Source of the DNA: Niveispirillum sp943370215
Lineage (GTDB): Bacteria > Pseudomonadota > Alphaproteobacteria > Azospirillales > Azospirillaceae
NCBI GenBank assembly: GCA_943370215.1
Contig: CALRQC020000024.1
Coordinates: 1 to 64,000 of the forward strand
Direction: 5' to 3'
DNA length: 64,000 nt
A program made the translations under genes and the position numbers. The notes beneath the pieces are model-generated. The model was not told the DNA's origin and ran no database searches. It worked only from the letters and a program-made list of their open reading frames with translations. Below are positions 1-6,979 of this stretch, piece by piece. The stretch's first letter is position 1, and each line of letters opens with the position of its first letter.

Positions 1-21
1 AGGCGCTTTGCTCTACGAACC

Positions 22-49
22 TGGACCCCGGCCTGCGCCGGGGTGACGG
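22..49. repeat. single arm of a dispersed palindromic repeat
   Basis: The 28 bases read TGGA, then a hairpin CCCCGGC-CTGC-GCCGGGG, then TGACGG. This matches the layout of the right arms of the two full inverted repeats at 37298-37370 and 38845-38917, with the stem changed on both sides. It lies downstream of oppF and may act as a transcript end. Only one arm is visible in the window. Confidence 0.5.
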
Positions 50-76
50 GGAAAGAAAGCGACGTGCCCCCCCCCC

Positions 77-1096
77 TCAGTGATGCGCCACCGTCGGCAC
101 GGCGGCGGCGTCGGGTATGCCCCAATGGTGGCAGGCCACGCGATGGCCCGGCATTTTCTCTTCCAGCACCGGCACCTGTGCCGCGCAAATGTCGCTGGCC
201 TTGGGGCAGCGGGTGCGGAAGACACAGCCAGAGGGCGGCTTCATCGGGCTCGGCAGGTCGCCGCCCAGTACAATGCGCTGCTTGTTCTTCTCAATATCCG
301 GGTCGGGCACCGGCACGGCGGAAATCAGCGCCTGGGTATAGGGGTGCAGCGGGGCCTCATAGATGGCGTCACGCTCGGCGATCTCCATCACCTTGCCCAG
401 ATACAGCACCATCACACGGTGGCTGACATGGCGCACCACCGACAGATCGTGGCTGATGAACAGCAGCGACAGGCCGAATTCCTTTTGCAGATCCATCAGC
501 AGATTGACGATCTGCGCCTGAATCGACACGTCCAGCGCCGATACCGGCTCGTCGCAGATCACCAGCTTGGGATTCAGGATCATGGCGCGCGCAATGCCGA
601 TGCGCTGGCACTGGCCGCCGGAAAATTCGTGTGGATAGCGGTTGATCATCTGCGGCAGCAGGCCGACCTTGGCCATCAGGGCGCGGACCTTGGCCTTGCG
701 CTCCTCTGCCTTCATCTTGGGGAAGAAGACGGTCAGCGGTTCGCCGATAATGTCGCCCACGGTCATGCGCGGGTTCAGGCTGGCCAGCGGGTCCTGGAAG
801 ACGATCTGCATGTCGGCGCGCTTCTGGCGGATCACCTCCGCCCCCACGCCCGTCAGTTCCGACCCCATGAACACGACCTTGCCATCGGTCGGCTTGATCA
901 GTTGCAGCACGGCACGGCCCAGCGTGGATTTGCCACAGCCGCTTTCGCCGACAATACCCAGCGTCTCCCCCTCATTCAGGGTGAAGGAGACGCCATCCAC
1001 CGCCTTCAGCGGGGTATATTGGCCGATCAGGATGCCCCCGGTGCGGATGGGGAAATGCACCTTCAGCCCTTCGACGCGGAGAAGTTCTTTCGACAT
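77..1096 (-). CDS. oppF: oligopeptide/dipeptide ABC transporter ATP-binding protein (OppF/DppF type)
   Basis: This is a cytoplasmic ATPase that powers peptide import through the OppB/OppC channel. The protein of about 339 residues has a Walker A GESGCGKST near residues 50-58, a Q-loop, the signature FSGGQCQRIGIARA, a Walker B LVICDEP, and the C-terminal cysteine-containing extension (FRTRCPKASDIC) typical of the OppD/OppF subfamily. The ATG at 1096 was preferred over one 27 bases upstream because it follows a GGAG box and sits one base after the oppD stop. It is the last visible gene of the operon. No substrate-binding protein gene is visible on either side. Confidence 0.93.
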   Translation of the reverse strand: MSKELLRVEGLKVHFPIRTGGILIGQYTPLKAVDGVSFTLNEGETLGIVGESGCGKSTLGRAVLQLIKPTDGKVVFMGSELTGVGAEVIRQKRADMQIVFQDPLASLNPRMTVGDIIGEPLTVFFPKMKAEERKAKVRALMAKVGLLPQMINRYPHEFSGGQCQRIGIARAMILNPKLVICDEPVSALDVSIQAQIVNLLMDLQKEFGLSLLFISHDLSVVRHVSHRVMVLYLGKVMEIAERDAIYEAPLHPYTQALISAVPVPDPDIEKNKQRIVLGGDLPSPMKPPSGCVFRTRCPKASDICAAQVPVLEEKMPGHRVACHHWGIPDAAAVPTVAHH

Positions 1097-1097
1097 A

Positions 1098-2126
1098 TCA
1101 GGCGCTCCGGGCTTCAGCGGCAACCTTCAGCGAAGGGGCCCTGGGGTCGCTGACGGGGTTGGCGAGGCTCAGCAGATGGCAGGCCTTGGCATGGCCCGGC
1201 GTCACATCGCGCAGAAGCGGCAATTCATCCACGCAGCGTTCATGCACATAGTCACAGCGTTCCTGGAACGGGCAGGCCTTGGGCAGCCGTTGCAGGTTGG
1301 GCGGCTGGCCGGGAATGGCATAGAGCTTTTCCCGCCGCCCCTCCGTCAGGCGTGGCATGGAGGCCAGCAGGCCCGCCGTGTAAGGATGGGCGGGCTGATA
1401 GAAAATTTCCTGCACGCTGCCGGTTTCCATGAACCGGCCGCCATACATCACCTGCACCTTGTCACACAGGCCGGCCACGGTGCCCAGATCATGGGTGATC
1501 AGCACGATGGCGGCCTTGGTGACGCGCTTCAGATCGGCCATCAGGTCCAGAATCTGGGCCTGCACCGTCACGTCCAGCGCCGTTGTCGGCTCATCCGCGA
1601 TCAGCAGTTCCGGTTCACACAGCAGCGCCATGGCGATCATGATGCGCTGGCGCATCCCGCCCGACAGTTCATGGGGGTACTGCGCCAGCCGGCGCGCCGC
1701 CTCCGGGATGCGGACCAAGTTCAGCATCTCCAGCGCCCGCTTCACGGCGGCCGCCTCGCCCATGCCCTTGTGCTGTACCAGCACTTCGGTCATCTGCTTG
1801 CCGATGCGCAGATGCGGGGTCAGGCCGGTCATGCTGTCCTGGAAGATCATGGCGATCTTGTCGCCACGGATCTTGTTGAGATCCTTCACCGGCATCCCGA
1901 CCAGCTCGGTCCCGCGATATTTGGCGGAACCCAGCGTGCGGCCATTCTTGGCCAGCAGCCCCATGACGGACATGAAAAGCTGGCTCTTGCCCGAGCCGCT
2001 TTCACCGACAATGCCGACGCATTCCCCCTCATTCACATCGAAGGAGACGCCATTGACGGCGGAGACCTCGCCATCGGGCGTGGCAAAGCGAACCTTCAGG
2101 TCGCGGACTTCCAATACTGCGGTCAT
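1098..2126 (-). CDS. oppD: oligopeptide/dipeptide ABC transporter ATP-binding protein (OppD/DppD type)
   Basis: This is the second ATPase of the peptide importer and pairs with OppF to form the nucleotide-binding heterodimer. The 342-residue protein has a Walker A GESGSGKSQ near residues 40-48, the signature LSGGMRQRIMIAMAL, a Walker B LLIADEPTTALD, and the C-terminal oligopeptide-transporter region with PGQPPNLQRLPKACPF and further cysteines. Its length is normal for the family. It starts 12 bases after the oppC stop and runs almost directly into oppF, so the genes are very likely translated from one message. Confidence 0.94.
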   Translation of the reverse strand: MTAVLEVRDLKVRFATPDGEVSAVNGVSFDVNEGECVGIVGESGSGKSQLFMSVMGLLAKNGRTLGSAKYRGTELVGMPVKDLNKIRGDKIAMIFQDSMTGLTPHLRIGKQMTEVLVQHKGMGEAAAVKRALEMLNLVRIPEAARRLAQYPHELSGGMRQRIMIAMALLCEPELLIADEPTTALDVTVQAQILDLMADLKRVTKAAIVLITHDLGTVAGLCDKVQVMYGGRFMETGSVQEIFYQPAHPYTAGLLASMPRLTEGRREKLYAIPGQPPNLQRLPKACPFQERCDYVHERCVDELPLLRDVTPGHAKACHLLSLANPVSDPRAPSLKVAAEARSA

Positions 2127-2138
2127 ATCCGGCGCCCC

Positions 2139-3053
2139 TTAGCGATCCTTCGGGTCCAGCGCATCGCGCAGACCGTCACCGATGAAATTGAAGCAGAACA
2201 GCGTCACCGCCAGGAAGACGGCCGGGAAGATCAGCATATGCGGGGCATTTTCCATCTGCGCCGCCCCCTCGGAGATCAGCACACCCCAACTGGTCATCGG
2301 TTCCTGCACGCCCAGGCCCAGGAAGGACAGGAAGCTTTCCACCAGGATCACCACCGGCACCATCAGGGTGACGAACACGATCACCGGCCCGATGACATTG
2401 GGGATGATGTGGCGGCGGATGATGTTGGGGGTGGAAACACCCGATGCCCGCGCCGCCTCGATGAATTCCTTGCGCTTCACCGACATGGTCTGGCCACGCA
2501 CGATACGCGCCATGGTCAGCCATTCCACACAGCCGATGGCGATGAAGACCAGCACGATATGGCGACCGAACACCACCACCAGAATGATGATGAAGAACAT
2601 CAGCGGCATGGAATAAAGCACGTCGACGATACGCATCATGATCGTATCGATCCGCCCGCCGAAATAGCCGGCGACGGCGCCATAGGCCACCCCGATCACC
2701 AGCGCCACCATGGTGGTGACGATGCCGACCATCAAGGAGACGCGGGCACCATAGAGTGTGCGGATGAACAGGTCGCGCCCATTGGCATCGGTACCGAACC
2801 AATGGCTGTTTTCCAGCATCGGCCCGACCCCGATATAATCCCAATAGACCTCGTCATAGGCGTGCGGGCTCAGCACGTCGGCGAAGATCGCCATCAGCGC
2901 GATGATGCCCAGCACGATCATGCTGGCCACCGCCATCTTGTTGGCGAACAGGCGGCGCCTTGCATCCTGCCAAAGCGAGCGGCCCTGCACCTCCTCGGCG
3001 GCTTTCTCGATCAGCGCCGCCCGTTTGGTACCGCCGGTGATGTCTTGAACCAT
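2139..3053 (-). CDS. oppC: peptide ABC transporter permease (OppC/DppC type)
   Basis: This inner-membrane permease subunit of the peptide importer has about 304 residues. It has an N-terminal cytoplasmic stretch ending in SLWQDARRRLFANKMA, a first membrane helix (ASMIVLGIIALMAIFADVL), a large periplasmic loop with HWFGTDANGRDLF (characteristic of OppC), and five further helices with the EAA loop near EAARASGVSTPNII. A longer reading from 3149 would overlap the DUF2442 gene, so ATG 3053 is preferred. A DUF4160/DUF2442 pair and a peptidase gene separate it from oppB. Confidence 0.93.
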   Translation of the reverse strand: MVQDITGGTKRAALIEKAAEEVQGRSLWQDARRRLFANKMAVASMIVLGIIALMAIFADVLSPHAYDEVYWDYIGVGPMLENSHWFGTDANGRDLFIRTLYGARVSLMVGIVTTMVALVIGVAYGAVAGYFGGRIDTIMMRIVDVLYSMPLMFFIIILVVVFGRHIVLVFIAIGCVEWLTMARIVRGQTMSVKRKEFIEAARASGVSTPNIIRRHIIPNVIGPVIVFVTLMVPVVILVESFLSFLGLGVQEPMTSWGVLISEGAAQMENAPHMLIFPAVFLAVTLFCFNFIGDGLRDALDPKDR

Positions 3054-3079
3054 CGTCGTCTGCTCTTTCCCTACGCGCT

Positions 3080-3340
3080 CTATTCCGCGGCCTGGACCTG
3101 CGAACGCTGCCAAAGCTGCGTGCAGGGGATTTCCATCAGATCGGACCAATGCAGGTCATACCCATATTCCCCGATCGTCACCTGATCGAACCGGGCCGGG
3201 TTTTCCCGGATCGGGGCAAAAATCTCGTACCGGTCGATGATGTCGGCGATATCGACCACCGATATCTGGCCGACATCCCACTCCAGCCGAAGCTTGAAAC
3301 CCGGCAGGGTGGTAACGGATTTGATCCGTGGTGTACGCAT
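3080..3340 (-). CDS. DUF2442 domain protein
   Basis: This small cytoplasmic protein of 86 residues has the DUF2442 layout: a basic start leading into TTLPGFKLRLEWDVG, then a VVDIADII segment, an acidic/aromatic middle with FAPIRENPARFDQV, and the closing GYDLHWSDLMEIP. DUF2442 genes frequently follow DUF4160 genes, and here the two are separated by 4 bases. The pair has been likened to toxin-antitoxin modules, but its function is not established. It sits inside the peptide-transport operon, in the same direction, between the M2 peptidase and oppC. Confidence 0.82.
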   Translation of the reverse strand: MRTPRIKSVTTLPGFKLRLEWDVGQISVVDIADIIDRYEIFAPIRENPARFDQVTIGEYGYDLHWSDLMEIPCTQLWQRSQVQAAE

Positions 3341-3344
3341 CCCA

Positions 3345-3581
3345 TCACCTCCTTGTCGGGTTCAGGGCCTGGAACATGGCCAGGATAACATCCTGGTTGG
3401 TTTTGGCCCACTGCAACAGCTCATCCGGTACCCCCGTCAACGTCCCGCCCAAGGGTTGGAAGCTGACGGCATGAACGATCACATCATGATCAGGGCCGAT
3501 GATGTGGAAATGCGGCGGGGGATGGTCACCCGGTCCATAGACCGACAATTTCCATTTTCCCTCGCGCCGCAAAGTCGGCAT
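3345..3581 (-). CDS. DUF4160 domain protein
   Basis: The 78-residue protein begins MPTLRREGKWKLSVYGPGDH and continues PPPHFHIIG. The PPHFH motif in a short beta-rich domain is the hallmark of DUF4160. The ATG at 3581 follows a GGGGG box 6 bases upstream; a TTG one codon earlier is less likely. It is followed 4 bases later by a DUF2442 gene, the usual partner, and preceded 18 bases earlier by the end of the M2 peptidase gene. The molecular role is unknown. The pairing may be a toxin-antitoxin-like or regulatory cassette, which is inference. Confidence 0.82.
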   Translation of the reverse strand: MPTLRREGKWKLSVYGPGDHPPPHFHIIGPDHDVIVHAVSFQPLGGTLTGVPDELLQWAKTNQDVILAMFQALNPTRR

Positions 3582-3599
3582 CAACGCCCCCTGATATCC

Positions 3600-5441
3600 T
3601 TACTGCCAACCGCAGCTCTTGCCTTCGTTCTGCTTGTCCAACCATTCCTTCAGCGGCGCGAAATAGGCCAGCATGGCGCCGGCATCCATCTTGTCGCTGC
3701 CGGTAAAGGCCTTCAGCGCTTCCGGCCAGGGCTTGGAAGCGCCCATTTCCATCATCGCATTGAAGCGCTTGCCCACTTCCGCGTTGCCGGCGATGGAGCA
3801 GCGGTGCAGCGGCCCCGTATAGCCCGCCTGCTGGCAGGCCGCCTGATGGAACTGGAACTGCAGGATGCGGGCCAGGAAATAGCGCACATAGGGCACGCTG
3901 GTGGCGACGTGGTTCTTGGCACCGGGGTCGAAATCGGCCTCGGTCCGCTCCACCGGGGCGGCCACACCTTGATACTTGGTACGCAGATCCCACCAGGCCT
4001 TGTTGTAATCCTCCGGCTTGATCTTGCCGTTGAACACATCCCAACGCCATTTGTCGATCAACAGGCCAAAGGGCAGGAAGGCCACCTTGTCGAGTGCTTG
4101 TTGCAGCAGCAGGCCGGTATCCCCCTCGGTGGAGGGTTCCTTGTCCAGCAGGCCCAGCTTCACCAGATAGCCCGGCGTCACCGACAACGCGATAAAATCG
4201 CCGATGGCTTCGTGGAAACCATCATTGGCCCCGTTGCGGAACAGGGTCGACTGGGCCTTGTAGGCGCGCTGATAGATATTGTGGCCCATCTCGTGATGGA
4301 TGGTCTGGAAATCGTCACCATTGACCCGCATACACATCTTGATGCGGATATCGTCCTTGTCGTCGATATCCCAGGCGCTGGCATGGCAGACGACTTCCCG
4401 GTCCTTCGGACGCGTCAGCATGGAGCGTTCCCAGAAGGTCTGCGGCATCGGCTCAAAGCCCAGCCCGGTGAAGAAGCCCTCGGCGGACTTCGTCATCTTG
4501 ATCGGGTCGTAATTGGCCTTGGTCAGCAGGGCCGTGACATCGACATTGCGGGTCGTCGGCTTGGGCGCCACCAGATCATAGACATTGCCCCATTCCTGCG
4601 CCCACATATTGCCCAGCAGATGGGCCGGAATCGGCTTGTCCTGCGGCACCACGTCGGTGCCGTATTTCTCACCCAGCTTGGTGCGGGTATAGCAATGCAG
4701 GCTGGTATAGAGCGGCTTCACCTGCTCCCACAGCCGGTCGGCCTCGGCCTCGAACTGGTCGGCGGTCATGTCATAGCCGGAACGCCACAGCGTGCCGGCA
4801 TCGGCTACCCCCAGTTCCTTGGCGCCGATATTGGCGATCTCCGCCTCACGCTGATAGATCGGGCGCATCGGCTGGGCCACCTTGTGCCAGCCGGTCCAGA
4901 GCCGCTTCAACTCCTTCTCATCGCGCGAGGTGCGGAAGACATCGTCGATCTCATCCAGCGTCAGGCAGTCGCTGCCATCGGCACGGCAGACCTTGCCGGT
5001 GGCGTAAAGCTCACCCAGCTTGGCGTCCAGCTCCGACAATTCCTTGTTCAAGGCCGGGTCGGCAGGAGACGGCAGCGCCGTTTCATTGCGCAGCAGGGCC
5101 AGCTTGCGCGCCACATCCGGGGCCAGTTCCAGCCCGACAAACTGCTTGCTCTCCGCCGTCAGGCGGGCGACCAGCGCGCTATATTCCGCCCCGGTGGCCG
5201 ATGACAGGGCCAGCGTATCCGGGGTGATATAGGTGTTCATCACCCAGGACTGGCGGTTCAGCTTCTCCCGCGCCGCACCCAGTTCAGCCTCGGCCCGCTC
5301 CACAAACGCCGCCGCATCCGCTGCCGTCGCCTTGGCCGGGGCTGCCGGCGCCTCGGCCTTCTTTTCAGCCGGCTGGCAGGCCGTCAGCAGGAACAGGGTG
5401 CCGATGGCAGCACCGGTACGGAGCAGGTGGGAAAGCCGCAT
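3600..5441 (-). CDS. M2 family peptidyl-dipeptidase (ACE-like), lipoprotein
   Basis: This zinc metallopeptidase of the angiotensin-converting-enzyme family would release dipeptides from the C-terminus of peptides outside the inner membrane. The 613-residue protein starts with a lipoprotein signal (MRLSHLLRTGAAIGTLFLLTAC) whose lipobox cysteine follows LLTA. The catalytic zinc motif HEMGH is near residue 383, preceded by TIH and followed by a helix ending in HEAIGD, which supplies the third ligand (E). Bacterial M2 enzymes are usually around 600 residues, so it is full length. Its place inside an opp operon suggests it trims peptides for import. ATG 5441 was chosen because it gives the signal peptide. 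Confidence 0.92.
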   Translation of the reverse strand: MRLSHLLRTGAAIGTLFLLTACQPAEKKAEAPAAPAKATAADAAAFVERAEAELGAAREKLNRQSWVMNTYITPDTLALSSATGAEYSALVARLTAESKQFVGLELAPDVARKLALLRNETALPSPADPALNKELSELDAKLGELYATGKVCRADGSDCLTLDEIDDVFRTSRDEKELKRLWTGWHKVAQPMRPIYQREAEIANIGAKELGVADAGTLWRSGYDMTADQFEAEADRLWEQVKPLYTSLHCYTRTKLGEKYGTDVVPQDKPIPAHLLGNMWAQEWGNVYDLVAPKPTTRNVDVTALLTKANYDPIKMTKSAEGFFTGLGFEPMPQTFWERSMLTRPKDREVVCHASAWDIDDKDDIRIKMCMRVNGDDFQTIHHEMGHNIYQRAYKAQSTLFRNGANDGFHEAIGDFIALSVTPGYLVKLGLLDKEPSTEGDTGLLLQQALDKVAFLPFGLLIDKWRWDVFNGKIKPEDYNKAWWDLRTKYQGVAAPVERTEADFDPGAKNHVATSVPYVRYFLARILQFQFHQAACQQAGYTGPLHRCSIAGNAEVGKRFNAMMEMGASKPWPEALKAFTGSDKMDAGAMLAYFAPLKEWLDKQNEGKSCGWQ

Positions 5442-5493
5442 GGGGGTATCCTTCGGGCGGAACGTACTATTAAGTAAGGATAGAAGCGCCGGA

Positions 5494-6417
5494 TCAGTCG
5501 TAGCGGACACGCGGGTCCATCAGGCCATAGACCAGATCGACCAGCAGATTCATCAGCACGATCAGGCTGCCATAGGTAATGACGGTGCCCATCACCAGCG
5601 TATAGTCGCGGTTGATCGCCCCCTGCACGAAATAGCGGCCAATGCCGGGCAGGCCGAAAATCTGCTCGATCACCACCGATCCCGTCACCAGACCGGCAAT
5701 CGCCGGCCCCAGATAGGAGACGACGGGCAGCATGGCCGCGCGCAGCGTGTGGCGGGTGATGATCAGATGTTCGGGCAGCCCCTTGGCATGGGCGGTGCGC
5801 ACGAAGTTGGAACGCAGCACCTCAATCATGCCGCCACGGGTCAGGCGGCTGACAATGGCGATCTGCGGCAGGGCCAGCGCGATCACCGGTAGCACCAGAT
5901 TGCGGAAGGAGCCATCGCCCAGCCCCGCCACCGGCAGCCAACCCAGATAGATGCCGAAAATCAGCGTCAGCAGCGGCGCCATGACGAAATTGGGAATGGT
6001 GATGCCCACCATGGCGATGCCCATGATGGAATAGTCGGTCTTGGTGTTCTGGCGCATGGCGGCCAGAATACCCAGCGTACAGCCGATCAGTACGGCCAGC
6101 GTCACCGCCGACAGGCCCAGCCGGGCCGATACCGGCAGGCCGGTCAGGATCAGCTCGGAGACGGTGAAGTCCTTATAGGTGAAGGACGGGCCGAAATCGC
6201 CCTGCAGCGCCTTGCCCAGATATATGGTGAATTGCTGCCAGACCGGCTTGTCCAGATTATAGGCGGCCTTCAGGTTCGCCTCGATCTCCGGCGGCAGCAC
6301 ACGCTCGCTGTCGAACGGGCCGCCGGGGGCGGAATGCATCAGAAAGAAGGACAGGGCGACGATCACCAGCAATGTGGGGATCGCTTCCAGCAGGCGCCGG
6401 ACAGCGTAAGACAACAT
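5494..6417 (-). CDS. oppB: peptide ABC transporter permease (OppB/DppB type)
   Basis: This inner-membrane permease has 307 residues and starts MLSYAVRRLLEAIPTLLVIV, the standard OppB/DppB opening helix. It continues with the periplasmic loop and four to five more helices. The EAA loop is near VRTAHAKGLPEHLIITRHTL, and the protein ends DLVYGLMDPRVRYD, a family hallmark. It is the first gene of the minus-strand operon. ATG 6417 was chosen over far-upstream starts because family members begin at this helix. It lies 52 bases before the M2 peptidase start. Confidence 0.93.
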   Translation of the reverse strand: MLSYAVRRLLEAIPTLLVIVALSFFLMHSAPGGPFDSERVLPPEIEANLKAAYNLDKPVWQQFTIYLGKALQGDFGPSFTYKDFTVSELILTGLPVSARLGLSAVTLAVLIGCTLGILAAMRQNTKTDYSIMGIAMVGITIPNFVMAPLLTLIFGIYLGWLPVAGLGDGSFRNLVLPVIALALPQIAIVSRLTRGGMIEVLRSNFVRTAHAKGLPEHLIITRHTLRAAMLPVVSYLGPAIAGLVTGSVVIEQIFGLPGIGRYFVQGAINRDYTLVMGTVITYGSLIVLMNLLVDLVYGLMDPRVRYD

Positions 6418-6979
6418 CGATAGAAACCCTCCATCGCGCCTTCGACCAGCATGGTAGCTGCCATGCATCGGATGCATTTCGCGCGGACGGGAGTGACGTT
6501 TCTGTGAAAACAGTCCCCCTGTCAACCGCGTCCCGGCAAAAGAGACATAATTTCAAAAAGCCGACCCAAAGTGCGCCATTTCCCCCAGGAAATAGGCGCT
6601 CCAGGACATTTTCAGAGGAAGACACACGATCGCACGTCAAGAGGCGATAGGATGCGCAGAACAGCCATATCCGACCAGGGGGCCGCTGGAGTCTTTGCTT
6701 GGGCCCCCTGCCCGCCCCGCCCATGTCCGGTAACAGGCCCCATGAATAGCCCTCTCCCGGCCAACCTAGTTAAGATCGTTTCGCAACAAGCCCCTACCTT
6801 GATCGAATATGAGCGAAAAGGGGGTCTGATCCCCCCTAGAGGGGTTTGCCCCGCACCGCGAAAAGCGCTAAACCACGCTCCGAAAAGCCACCCTGGCAGG
6901 CCTTGGCCCCGGACGCTGGAGCCGGGGCAAGAAGTCATGTCGCCTGCCGCTTTCGACCCCGATGGAGGAGTCACCCCCG
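6418..6979. other. divergent intergenic region between oppB and acnA
   Basis: These 562 bases must hold the promoters of the opp operon (minus) and acnA (plus). I see no convincing gene: the possible reading frames have no family resemblance. The one structured part is four alternating G and C runs at 6820-6852 (GGGGG, CCCCCC, GGGG, CCCC), which could form either two small hairpins or one middle hairpin in the acnA leader. A GGAGGAG box lies just before the acnA start. Confidence 0.6.
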
